This document shows, in pieces, positions 38,196-46,001 of a stretch of 64,000 bases of DNA (positions within the stretch are counted from its first letter, which is position 1; each line of letters opens with the position of its first letter). The translations under genes and the position numbers were made by a program. The notes beneath the pieces are model-generated. The model did no database searches, was not told where the DNA came from, and worked only from the letters and a program-made list of their open reading frames with translations. Location of the stretch: NCBI RefSeq assembly GCF_040717535.1, contig NZ_JBFEFI010000002.1:682001-746000 (forward strand), read 5' to 3'. Source of the DNA: Thalassoglobus sp. JC818 (GTDB taxonomy: Bacteria; Planctomycetota; Planctomycetia; Planctomycetales; Planctomycetaceae).

Positions 38196-38240
38196 GCTGA
38201 TGCTCTGATATTATAGACAGACCATTTCACCCTGAGGCTT
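38187..38240 (+). promoter_or_regulatory. Candidate antiterminator pairing of the leuA attenuator
   Basis: AGGTCTTAGG (38187-38196), which covers the leader stop codon, can pair over 10 bases (three G-U) with CCTGAGGCTT (38231-38240), the 5' arm of the terminator. A ribosome at the stop codon would mask it; a ribosome stalled on the earlier Leu codons would leave it free. A small competing hairpin, CCTC-TCCG-GAGG, sits at 38178-38189. Confidence 0.6.
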
Positions 38241-38262
38241 TCCGAAGCCTCAGGGTTTTTTT
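38230..38262 (+). terminator. leuA attenuator terminator
   Basis: A perfect 11-bp GC-rich stem, CCCTGAGGCTT and AAGCCTCAGGG, with a TCCG loop and seven T residues directly after. It is an excellent intrinsic terminator, yet it lies between the leader ORF and leuA, 78 nt before the leuA start, as expected for an attenuator. Confidence 0.88.
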
Positions 38263-38339
38263 GTTTCCTGATTTCCGTTTTCTGCGAGTCTTCGCACCAG
38301 TGATTTTTCAGAACCCGATTGTCCACCGAAAGGGACACA

Positions 38340-39914
38340 ATGTCTGACACGATTACCATTTTCGACACCACTCTCCGTGATGGAGAGCAATCTCCGGGCT
38401 GCAGCATGGACACTGCTGAAAAACTTGAGGTGGCGAAAGCGCTGGTGGAACTTGGAGTCGATGTGATCGAGGCAGGGTTCCCGATTGCATCCCCAGGCGA
38501 CTTCGAGGCTGTTCAGAAAATTGCGGAGATGTATGGAGAGCAGTCGACGATTTGTGCTTTGGCACGTTGTCGAAAAGAAGACGTTGATCGCGCCTGGGAA
38601 GCTTTGCAGCACGCCAAGAACGCCAGAATTCACGTCTTTCTCGCCACAAGTGCGATTCACCGTGAGTTCAAATTGAAGATGGCCAAGGAGGAAATTATCC
38701 GTCGGGCTGTCGAGATGGTGAAGTATGCGAGCGATCAGATGGCGACTCGCAGCGACATCACAGTTCCGAATGTCGAATTCTCACCTGAAGACGCTTCACG
38801 AACGGAACTCGATTTCCTCTGCGAGGTTGTGGAAAAAACGATTGATGCGGGAGCCACAACTGTCAACATTCCGGATACCGTTGGCTACGCCACACCAGAC
38901 CATTTTCGGACTGTGATTTCCTACTTAAAAGCGAACGTTCCCAACATCGATCGTGCGGTCATCAGCACCCATTGTCACAACGACCTCGGGTTGGCAGTTG
39001 CCAATAGTTTGGCAGGCGTGGAAGCTGGGGCTCGACAGATTGAATGTACGTTGAATGGATTGGGAGAACGTGCTGGGAATGCTGCTCTGGAAGAAGTGGT
39101 TATGGCGTTGAAGACACGTCAGGACTATTTCAAGGTTGAGACCAAGATCAATACCAAGAAGCTCTACCCGACGAGTCGACTCATTTCGAATGTGACCGGA
39201 ATGGCTGTGCAACGGAACAAAGCGATTGTTGGTCAAAACGCATTCGCTCACGAGTCCGGAATCCATCAGCATGGAATGCTCCAGGAACGGACGACGTATG
39301 AGATTATGCGGCCAGAAGATGTCGGCTATGTCGGCCAGAATCTCGTGCTCGGAAAACATAGTGGGCGACACGCTTTCCGTGATCGCATTGAAACGTTGGG
39401 ATTCTCATTGAAAGATGAAGACTTCCAGAAAGTCTTTGACGCTTTCATCGCTTTGGCGGACAAGAAGAAGGAAATCTACGACTCGGATGTCATTGCACTT
39501 GTCGACAATCAGTCGAGTGCTTTGATTGAGCAGGAATGGTCGATCAAAAACTTCCACACTCTCGGTGGAACAGGCACGATTCCGACAGCGACAATCGAGC
39601 TTGAGCATGAGACCGGACGAGTTGTGCAGGATGCAGCGACGGGTGATGGTCCCGTGGATGCCGCGTTCAAATGTCTCGAACGTATCACAGGAGTGACTGC
39701 GAAGCTGACTGACTACTCGGTTCGAAGTGTTTCCAGTGGAAAAGACGCACTCGGCGAAGTCAGCCTCTCGATCGACGTTGACGGGCTGAATTTCCACGGA
39801 AAGGGAGTCAGCACAGATGTGATCGAAGCGAGTGCCTACAGCTACTTGCAGGCATTGAATAAATCACTTTCTCGCACTCGTGGAAGAAGAAAGAGCGAAG
39901 AGAAGGGACTCTAA
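38340..39914 (+). CDS. leuA: 2-isopropylmalate synthase
   Basis: Condenses acetyl-CoA with 2-ketoisovalerate, the first committed step of leucine synthesis. TIM-barrel motifs: [15 protein letters not shown] near residue 7, [15 protein letters not shown] near 210, [15 protein letters not shown], and [13 protein letters not shown] near 300. The C-terminal regulatory LeuA domain follows ([20 protein letters not shown]). The ATG at 38340 has AAAGGGA upstream; 524 aa is normal. Expression is probably controlled by the leucine leader attenuator just upstream, besides the feedback inhibition known for the family. Confidence 0.97.
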   Translation: MSDTITIFDTTLRDGEQSPGCSMDTAEKLEVAKALVELGVDVIEAGFPIASPGDFEAVQKIAEMYGEQSTICALARCRKEDVDRAWEALQHAKNARIHVFLATSAIHREFKLKMAKEEIIRRAVEMVKYASDQMATRSDITVPNVEFSPEDASRTELDFLCEVVEKTIDAGATTVNIPDTVGYATPDHFRTVISYLKANVPNIDRAVISTHCHNDLGLAVANSLAGVEAGARQIECTLNGLGERAGNAALEEVVMALKTRQDYFKVETKINTKKLYPTSRLISNVTGMAVQRNKAIVGQNAFAHESGIHQHGMLQERTTYEIMRPEDVGYVGQNLVLGKHSGRHAFRDRIETLGFSLKDEDFQKVFDAFIALADKKKEIYDSDVIALVDNQSSALIEQEWSIKNFHTLGGTGTIPTATIELEHETGRVVQDAATGDGPVDAAFKCLERITGVTAKLTDYSVRSVSSGKDALGEVSLSIDVDGLNFHGKGVSTDVIEASAYSYLQALNKSLSRTRGRRKSEEKGL

Positions 39915-40026
39915 AGAGTGGTCCCGAAACAATTGTCAGTTCAATGAGTGTTGTGAGGAACCGCCTGATTCGCGGGATTCGAAGTTAATTCGAATCTCAC
40001 TGGGTGGTTTCTCCACACTCGTTTTA

Positions 40027-40105
40027 ACTGACTCCCACAAGCTAACTCAGCTTTCGAATGAGTGAGACGGCGCAAGCGAGCGAATAGGAAAGAGCGACAT
40101 GCTTT
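40027..40105 (+). repeat. Interspersed intergenic repeat, copy C (diverged)
   Basis: A diverged copy: CGGCGCAAGCGAGCGAATAG and GAAAGAGCGACATGCTTTA match the right half of copy D; the left half is weak. Its right end runs into the TAA stop of the minus-strand gene at 40104. Confidence 0.6.
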
Positions 40106-40703
40106 AGAAGTCGAGATCGACGACTCGGCCCATAATGAGGCGGACGTAGCGGGCATCAGTCCAATCGCTTCCGTCGTCGTTCTTGAATGTTGCCTGCACT
40201 CGGTAAATGTGATCGAGACCGGGATAGAGTGGGTTGGATTCAAAGTGCCAGACGTTCTCATCTTCTGCGTCGCGAAAACCTTCGATGTTTTGCTCGATCC
40301 GCGGTGAATTCATGTCGTGCACAATCACTTCGTAAGCGCCGTTGATATAGACGTCCAGCATGCCTGTTCGCGGATGTTTCTCCACAGGGACAGGTCGCGA
40401 AATCATCTGATAGGTGCGGCCGATTGTTCCTGATGGGGGAACAGGTCTGGGCATTGAAGCCAGAGGAAGTTCACGAGGTGCGACTCGTGGTGGAACCGGG
40501 TTTACCTCCCAGCCGTTTTCACATGGAGCACAGCGGAAATACCAACCTGGCCCAACCTGATTTGACTGAATTTGCTTGTGGGAACGAATCTGATGATTCG
40601 ATTGCTGAACGGGGTGCGTGGTCTCTTCTGAAGAAGCGGAATCAGTGGGTCCAGTGATCCAAAGAAGAGTTGCAAGAGCGAGGGGAGTCAGGTTCCTGAG
40701 CAT
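40104..40703 (-). CDS. Secreted protein of unknown function
   Basis: A 199-aa exported protein (signal LTPLALATLLWITGPTDS). A Gln/Ser/His-rich linker and a CAPC motif (WYFRCAPCENGWEV) precede a Pro-rich part (PPRVAPRELPLASMPRPVPP). The C-terminal domain of about 90 aa has beta-strand character (GMLDVYINGAYEVIVHDMN, YRVQATFKNDDGSDW). It resembles small planctomycete surface proteins in which one domain repeats in many copies, but I do not recognise the family. Repeat copies flank it downstream (C) and upstream (D). Confidence 0.65.
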   Translation of the reverse strand: MLRNLTPLALATLLWITGPTDSASSEETTHPVQQSNHQIRSHKQIQSNQVGPGWYFRCAPCENGWEVNPVPPRVAPRELPLASMPRPVPPSGTIGRTYQMISRPVPVEKHPRTGMLDVYINGAYEVIVHDMNSPRIEQNIEGFRDAEDENVWHFESNPLYPGLDHIYRVQATFKNDDGSDWTDARYVRLIMGRVVDLDF

Positions 40704-40735
40704 AGGTTCAGACTTTCGATAACCGGTGAATAGAA

Positions 40736-40804
40736 CTGTCGCGACAGATTAGATCTGCCGCGACAGGACATTCATGGTCGCCGCTTCGGAGTGAGCGAAG
40801 CGGC
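40736..40804. repeat. Two adjacent strong inverted repeats
   Basis: The first, 40736-40766, pairs CTGTCGCG with CGCGACAG around an inner CAGAT-TAG-ATCTG; only one position mismatches, giving a 14-position arm. The second, 40780-40804, pairs GCCGCTTCG with CGAAGCGGC around a 7-nt loop. They lie 33-100 nt upstream of the minus-strand gene ending at 40104 and could act as 5' mRNA structures, an upstream terminator or protein sites. Confidence 0.65.
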
Positions 40805-40982
40805 AAAGTGGTGAGTTATTCAAACGTACCACATCTGATCGTGAAGTCTGTGATCTTCTGAGCGAGGCGCAAATTTCGCGACTCATTTTGAGAGGGGCTG
40901 TCGAAGAGTTTCGCCCATTGCTTCAACAGTCACAAATTGATTGTGATGAATTGGTCTCCCGAATCGCACAATCGCTACGACT

Positions 40983-41085
40983 TGAGCATATTCTGATTTC
41001 GTATGCACGATCTCGCACGAGCAAGCACAGTGTTTTAACTTGTGAAACAGCGCAAGCGAGTGCACAGGAAAGAGCAACTTGCTCT
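40983..41085 (+). repeat. Interspersed 103-bp intergenic repeat, copy D (reference copy)
   Basis: The best-preserved copy with A. Blocks in order: TTGAGCATATTCTGATTTCG, ATGCACGATCTCGCACGAG, CAAGCACAG, GAAACAGCGCAAGCGAGTGC, ACAGGAAAG, and a terminal perfect palindrome AGAGCAACTTGCTCT (41071-41085). The right end overlaps the TAG stop (41084-41086) of the minus-strand metallo-hydrolase gene. Confidence 0.88.
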
Positions 41086-42127
41086 ATCTCTTTCGTGTCT
41101 TGTACTCGGTCAGCTTCCCATCGTTTCCGATTTGAACGGTATAACTGGACCCGTCAGGACGAACGCTTGCCTTGACTCCAATTCCATCACAATTCTCGGT
41201 TGGCTCTGAGTTGGCGATGAACTCGGCAGGCGTTTGAGCATCGGCGTCGAGTTTGACGTTGCGATGCAGCTGGTAGAGATGTTCGAGCGACTGACATGAC
41301 TGAAGAGTGGCGATCGAATCGGGATGGCCTCCCTTGGTTGGGCCATTGCACATGACAGCGACAGTGGGGTCGAGGGCTTTGACGAGTACGGGATTGTTGC
41401 TGGTGGGCAATCCGTGATGTGTCACCATGAACAGGTCCACTGTTCCGACCGGGTTGTTTGGAGTCATCAGCTTGGCTTCAATTTCCCATGTCAAATCGCC
41501 GCAGCAGAGGAAGCGGAAGTCACCGAACTCAAACAGCAGGCTCAAGCTGCAAGCGTTGTCAGATTCATCTCTCGGACGGTCTTCACTTTCCGAGGCGAAG
41601 GGATTCGGTTCGCCAGAGTTCGGAATAACATTGCGGCTGGCAGTCAGAACGGTGACTGACAACGGCGTTCCATTGGAGTCGAGTTCAAAGTGATCGCCCG
41701 CTCTCAATGTGTTCGACTGGTTTTGTGTCGCTGCCCGGTAGTCAGCGATGCGGGTGTCGAAGTTTTTATCTTCCTGAAGAGCATCGGGAATCCCGCGATC
41801 CCAGAAGTTATGGATGGGGATCAACGAGGAAAGTGTCGCGTGGTTTCCATAGTGATCGACGTGCCAGTGAGAAACGACTGCGTGATCGATATGGTCGAGG
41901 TTGGCAAGTTTGACCGTCTCCAGAATCCGATCCCGGTCTCGGCCATTGTTGTCGGGATATCCTGAGTCGATGAGAATCGATTCGCCAGCGGGTGTCACGA
42001 TGAGAGTTGCTGCACCGCCTTCAACATCGATGAAGTAGATGTCGAGATGCTGGTTCTCTTCTCCTGCTTGAGCAATCGAGACGAGCAGACTGAAGCAGCA
42101 AGTGGAAATGAACATCCGGAAACGCAT
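41084..42127 (-). CDS. Secreted metallo-beta-lactamase-fold hydrolase
   Basis: A 347-aa exported protein (signal ISTCCFSLLVSIAQAG). It resembles the ComEC/Rec2-type hydrolase domain: LDIYFIDVEGGAATLIV, ESILIDSGYPD, the metal motif VSHWHVDHYGNH, LLFEFGDFRFLCCGDL and MVTHHGLPTSNN. The metal ligands (HxHxDH, Asp, His) look complete, so it is probably an active zinc hydrolase; the substrate is unknown. The ATG has GGAGGA 7 nt upstream. Its stop codon lies within the edge of repeat copy D. Confidence 0.85.
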   Translation of the reverse strand: MRFRMFISTCCFSLLVSIAQAGEENQHLDIYFIDVEGGAATLIVTPAGESILIDSGYPDNNGRDRDRILETVKLANLDHIDHAVVSHWHVDHYGNHATLSSLIPIHNFWDRGIPDALQEDKNFDTRIADYRAATQNQSNTLRAGDHFELDSNGTPLSVTVLTASRNVIPNSGEPNPFASESEDRPRDESDNACSLSLLFEFGDFRFLCCGDLTWEIEAKLMTPNNPVGTVDLFMVTHHGLPTSNNPVLVKALDPTVAVMCNGPTKGGHPDSIATLQSCQSLEHLYQLHRNVKLDADAQTPAEFIANSEPTENCDGIGVKASVRPDGSSYTVQIGNDGKLTEYKTRKR

Positions 42128-42143
42128 GGGAAATCCTCCTCGA

Positions 42144-42240
42144 GCACATCGCTCTCGATCAGTGCACGAGCATCAACAGTGAGACTGGATGGTCTATTGT
42201 CTTGCTCGTGCGAAACTGAGAACACGAATTCATAAAGCGT
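42144..42240 (-). repeat. Interspersed intergenic repeat, copy F (degenerate)
   Basis: A degenerate copy in the same orientation as A: GAGCACATCGCTCT, CAGTGCACGAGC and CTTGCTCGTGCGA occur in the order and spacing of copy A, followed by AACACGAATTCATAAA against CACACCAAATCAGAAAA. It starts 17 nt upstream of the metallo-hydrolase gene. Confidence 0.55.
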
Positions 42241-42674
42241 CCTCACTGAAGCGAGCTGGAGTTCTGAGATTGGCGAATCCTGTGTTAAAATGCAACAAAT
42301 GCGAGCAGAACGTCTCAGCCCAAGCTGCTCCAGATGTGAAGGCGATCGCGAGCGAATGTCGGGAGCTCACCCTCAAAAAGGGATAGACATCTCGCAGACG
42401 ATCCGTTAAGAATGAGAGAACAACACGGGATGCGACCCCAATCGTCGTGCCCCGTGTTGTTTTACATATTTATCAAGGATTCTCGTTGCAAGTGTCAACA
42501 ACGGGTGACATGAATCGACGAGCAACGATCGACGAGTGACATGGGGCCTGTCGCTCGTGGCAACGACGGTTTCCACTTGTTGCAAGAAGTCTGAAGAGGC
42601 AATTCCTCTTCGCGTTACTTGCCTCATCTCAATTCAAAATTTCTCCAATCCATAGAGTTCGAAGAGATAGCGTC
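42241..42674. other. Gap upstream of greA with possible short transcript
   Basis: Two overlapping short plus-strand ORFs lie here. A GTG start at 42282 gives 34 aa beginning with a CNKC pair (LKCNKCEQNVSAQ), like half of a zinc ribbon. An ATG at 42290 gives 39 aa with SCSRCEG in another frame. A terminator-like hairpin follows at 42419. It could be a tiny gene, a decayed zinc-ribbon gene or a small RNA; none is proven. Confidence 0.3.
42419..42463 (+). terminator. Terminator-like hairpin upstream of greA
   Basis: A perfect 11-bp stem, AACAACACGGG and CCCGTGTTGTT with a 21-nt loop, ends in a short T run (TTTT). It lies in the greA upstream region, 10 nt after the possible short ORF ending at 42409. 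Confidence 0.5.
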
Positions 42675-43157
42675 ATGGTCCAACCGATTACTCGCGAAGG
42701 GTACGACAAGCTTAAGAAGGAAATTCAACATCTCGAAAACGTTGTCATGCCCGAGATCGCTGAAAAGATTGCCGAAGCCCGTGCAGAAGGCGATCTGAAG
42801 GAAAACGCCGAGTATCATGGGCAACGCGAAGAGCAGGGCCGAATCGCCGCGAAAATTGCGCAACTCAAAACCAGGCTCGCGGACTGCCGCGTCGTCGACA
42901 AGTCTGACATGCCTAAAGGGGAAGTGACTTTCGGCTCGACAGTCACGATCATCGACATCGATCTCGATGAAGAAGAGACTTACGAATTCGTCGGCCCTGG
43001 AGAAGAGAACTACGATGGGCCAGTCATGAAGATTCTGACTACAAGCCCGATCGCAACTGCGCTCATGGGTAAAAAGGTCGGAGATCAAGTCAGTATCGAG
43101 CTGCCGCGAACGACGATGGACGTGAAGATCGTCAAAATTGTCGACCACGGAGAGTAG
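42675..43157 (+). CDS. greA: Transcription elongation factor GreA
   Basis: Rescues backtracked RNA polymerase by stimulating transcript cleavage. The N-terminal coiled coil starts [20 protein letters not shown] and carries the tip [20 protein letters not shown] with its acidic residues. The C-terminal FKBP-like domain ends [20 protein letters not shown]. The length of 160 aa is normal. GAAGAG precedes the ATG. Confidence 0.97.
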   Translation: MVQPITREGYDKLKKEIQHLENVVMPEIAEKIAEARAEGDLKENAEYHGQREEQGRIAAKIAQLKTRLADCRVVDKSDMPKGEVTFGSTVTIIDIDLDEEETYEFVGPGEENYDGPVMKILTTSPIATALMGKKVGDQVSIELPRTTMDVKIVKIVDHGE

Positions 43158-43204
43158 CGTAGACGGGCTGACAATGTGGCCGTGTGCAGTTTCCCGGTCA
43201 GCTT

Positions 43205-43798
43205 TCAGTCTGACTTGTAGCTGCGGTCCCCGGACTTTTCTCCCCATCGCTTGAAGAGGGAGTGTTCGATTTCGAAATAGTCCAGGGCTTTCCCAATCGT
43301 CTGATCGACAATGTCTTCGATCGACTCCGGGTGGTGATAGAATGCCGGCGTGGGGGGGAGAATGAGTGCCCCCAGGTCGGCGGCTTTGAGCATCAGTTCA
43401 AGATGCCCCTTGTGTAGCGGCGTCTCGCGGACAGCCAGAATCAGTTTCCGCTTCTCTTTCAGGCAAACGTCAGCTGCACGAACGAGCAAGTTGTCGGCGT
43501 AAGAATTTGCGATTCCAGACAGGCTCTTCACGCTGCAGGGGATCACAATCATGCCGTCCGTTCGAAATGACCCGGAAGAAACAGCGGCGGCCATGTTGTC
43601 TTCTCGGTAGACAACGTCAGCCAACTTCTCGACATCCTGACAAGAGTAACGCGTTTCGATGGGAATCGTGACTCGTGCTCCTTGGGAGAGGATCAGGTGC
43701 GTCTCGACATCGGGAATGTCTCGAAGGTGTTCGAGCGTGCGGATTCCGTAAATGACGGCCGATGCACCGCTCACGCCGATGATGATTCGCTTTTTCAT
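43205..43798 (-). CDS. ubiX: Flavin prenyltransferase UbiX
   Basis: Attaches dimethylallyl phosphate to FMN to make the prenylated flavin used by UbiD decarboxylases. The motifs IIIGVSGASAVIYGIRTLEH and VIPCSVKSLSGIANSYADNL are present, with AVRETPLHKGHLELMLKAA. The length of 197 aa is normal. No ubiD is present in the window. It converges with greA. Confidence 0.93.
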   Translation of the reverse strand: MKKRIIIGVSGASAVIYGIRTLEHLRDIPDVETHLILSQGARVTIPIETRYSCQDVEKLADVVYREDNMAAAVSSGSFRTDGMIVIPCSVKSLSGIANSYADNLLVRAADVCLKEKRKLILAVRETPLHKGHLELMLKAADLGALILPPTPAFYHHPESIEDIVDQTIGKALDYFEIEHSLFKRWGEKSGDRSYKSD

Positions 43799-44004
43799 GG
43801 CACGGATTCAGTCAGGAGACGCGCGGAAATTGCTTCGACGCGTCGATTGGAACGAGTTCGCGACATTCGTTCGAGGAATGTTCGAGCAAACAATTGAGAG
43901 ATCTTAGCATGGTCACGTGATTGTTCGACTGCCTGTTCAGAAGAGTTGAAACCGTGGGATGCTTCTGGAATTCACGTGAGGGAATGGATAATTGTCGGGA
44001 ACAG

Positions 44005-44020
44005 TTACCACTTGTGGTAA
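44005..44020. promoter_or_regulatory. Perfect inverted repeat upstream of the metal ABC operon
   Basis: TTACCAC-TT-GTGGTAA, 7-bp arms, overlaps a TAAAAT (44018-44023) that could be a -10 box. It lies about 98 nt upstream of the binding-protein gene. The size and place suit a DtxR/MntR-family or Zur-type operator; which protein binds is inference. Confidence 0.6.
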
Positions 44021-44066
44021 AATGAGTCGATTTTTGTGGAGACCTCGACTTTTACAGTGCGATCAA

Positions 44067-44082
44067 TGTAGCATATGATACA
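44067..44082. promoter_or_regulatory. Second near-palindrome before the metal ABC operon
   Basis: TGTAGCATATGATACA is a 16-bp inverted repeat with one mismatched pair, about 35 nt upstream of the ATG at 44118. It could be a further regulator site in the 5' region. Confidence 0.35.
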
Positions 44083-44117
44083 AATTGTTTGCCGTTCACA
44101 ATGAAATCGAGACACAA

Positions 44118-45179
44118 ATGGAGCTTCGACAAATCGTTCGTTCTGGATTCAGAAGTCACTTTCAAACGGTTCAGCTGTTGCTGATCATAGGCACGTGTTT
44201 CTTGTTCGGTTGCGGAGCGAGTTCCACTTCCACAAGTGGTACAGGGAAAAACGACCCACAAGAATCGGGGGCTCAGATCGACGTTGTGACAACGACAGGG
44301 ATGGTTGCCGAACTGGTCCGCCATGTCGGTGGCGACCGGGTAACTGTTAAGCAGATCATGGGGGCTGGAGTCGATCCGCACCTTTACAAAGCGACTCGTG
44401 ATGACGTTCAGAAGATTATGCAGGCCGACCTCGTCTTCTATTCCGGCCTCATGCTGGAAGGCAAGATGGCGGATGTCTTCGTGAAAGTCGCGAGATCCAA
44501 GCCAGTTTACGCGGTCACAGAATTGATTCAAGAAGATCAGCTGCTAGAACCGGAAGGGGCCGAAGGGCATCTTGATCCACATGTCTGGATGGATGTGGCT
44601 GCCTGGTCGCAATGCATCGATGTCGTCGAAAAGGCGTTGTCCGACTACTCACCTGCGCACGCTTCGGAGTTTCAATCTCGAGCAAACGAATACCGCACGC
44701 AGTTGGAGAAGCTGCATGAATACGGAAAGACGTCAATCGCGACGATTCCGGAGTCGAGTCGAATTCTGATTACGTCTCACGATGCTTTCAATTACTTTGG
44801 ACGAGCCTATTCACTGGAGGTCGTTGGTGTCCAAGGTTTGTCGACGGAATCCGAAGCGGGTTTACAACGTATCAATGAGTTGGTCGATCTCATCGTCGAC
44901 CGTAAAGTGAAGGCAGTCTTTGTGGAAAGCAGTGTGTCACGGAAGAATATCATGGCTCTCGTGGAAGGAGCACAGTCCAAGGGACACACCGTCGAGATCG
45001 GAGGAGAGCTTTTTTCTGATGCAATGGGTCCTGATGGAAGCTACGAAGGGACTTACGTGGGGATGCTTGATCACAACATCACCAGTGTGACGAAAGCTCT
45101 GGGAGGAACGGTCCCAGACGGACAATTCCGAAAACAAGACGTTTCAAGCGAGTCGTCGGCTGTTCGATCGGTCGATTGA
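44118..45179 (+). CDS. Metal ABC transporter substrate-binding lipoprotein (YtgA/MntA/TroA type)
   Basis: Captures Mn2+, Zn2+ or Fe2+ outside the membrane. A lipoprotein signal ends in LFGC. Cluster A-I fold signatures: VVTTTGMVAELVRHVGGDRV, GAGVDPHLYKATRDDV (His ligand), AEGHLDPHVWMDVAAW (His ligand), ILITSHDAFNYFGRAY and VFVESSVSRKNI, with an Asp ligand in GGELFSDAMG. There is no His-rich loop of the zinc type, which fits Mn/Fe better. The start is uncertain (ATG at 44118; the frame is open from 44085). It is the first gene of a four-gene operon. Confidence 0.9.
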   Translation: MELRQIVRSGFRSHFQTVQLLLIIGTCFLFGCGASSTSTSGTGKNDPQESGAQIDVVTTTGMVAELVRHVGGDRVTVKQIMGAGVDPHLYKATRDDVQKIMQADLVFYSGLMLEGKMADVFVKVARSKPVYAVTELIQEDQLLEPEGAEGHLDPHVWMDVAAWSQCIDVVEKALSDYSPAHASEFQSRANEYRTQLEKLHEYGKTSIATIPESSRILITSHDAFNYFGRAYSLEVVGVQGLSTESEAGLQRINELVDLIVDRKVKAVFVESSVSRKNIMALVEGAQSKGHTVEIGGELFSDAMGPDGSYEGTYVGMLDHNITSVTKALGGTVPDGQFRKQDVSSESSAVRSVD

Positions 45180-45230
45180 AAGACAGTGGTCGCCAACACA
45201 TTGAGGGAAACAGAGAATCAGGTCATCAAA

Positions 45231-46001
45231 ATGAACGAGGAGATTCCGCTCGCAGTTTCAGATTTGACAGTTGCATATCATCGTAAACCGGTCATCTGGG
45301 ATGTGGGTTTTGAACTTCCTGCGGGTTCATTGATTGGTGTTGTCGGACCAAATGGAGCAGGCAAAAGTACGCTTCTCAAAGCGGTGATGGATTTGACTCC
45401 TCGGGCATCCGGAAAAGTGTTGGTTTACGGAAAGTCGTATCGCGAGAATCGTCGCCGTGTTGGATACGTGCCTCAACGAGAAAGTGTCGACTGGGACTTT
45501 CCTGTCGACGCACTCGATGTTGTCACCATGGGCCTGTATGGCGAAATTGGCTGGTGCCTTCCGGTGCGAAGAAAACATCGTCAGGCAGCCATGGAGGCAC
45601 TCGATCGTGTGGGGATTGCCGACTTCGCAAAACGACAGATCAGTCAGCTTTCGGGAGGACAGCAACAGAGAGTTTTTCTCGCTCGAGCTCTTGTGCAGGA
45701 TGCTGACCTCTATCTGATGGATGAACCGTTTGCAGCTGTCGATGCAGCCACCGAGCGTGCCATCATCGACATTCTTGGAGAGATGAAACAGAGTGGAAAA
45801 ACCGCTGTCGTGATCCATCACGATCTTCAGACTGTCCCGGAGTATTTCGATTACGTGGTGCTTTTGAACATGCGGGTTGTGGCACACGGCCCGGTCGAGG
45901 ATGTCTTCACGAATGACAATCTGCAAAAGACGTACGGAGGACGACTGACGTTGCTCGAGGAAGTTTCCGAAGCGATGCGTCGACGGGAGCGTTCCTTATG
46001 A
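45231..46001 (+). CDS. Metal ABC transporter ATP-binding protein
   Basis: ATPase of the metal importer, 256 aa. Walker [19 protein letters not shown]-loop [17 protein letters not shown] signature [17 protein letters not shown], Walker [14 protein letters not shown] and switch His VVIHHDLQT are all intact. The WDFP after the Q-loop is typical of Mn/Zn-type members. The ATG at 45231 is preferred, with AGGT upstream. It ends in an ATGA overlap with the next permease gene. Confidence 0.95.
   Translation: MNEEIPLAVSDLTVAYHRKPVIWDVGFELPAGSLIGVVGPNGAGKSTLLKAVMDLTPRASGKVLVYGKSYRENRRRVGYVPQRESVDWDFPVDALDVVTMGLYGEIGWCLPVRRKHRQAAMEALDRVGIADFAKRQISQLSGGQQQRVFLARALVQDADLYLMDEPFAAVDAATERAIIDILGEMKQSGKTAVVIHHDLQTVPEYFDYVVLLNMRVVAHGPVEDVFTNDNLQKTYGGRLTLLEEVSEAMRRRERSL

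Noticed and set aside
43158-43204. Terminator in the greA-ubiX convergent gap
   Set aside because: Only a 6-7-bp stem with a long loop and no T run is present.
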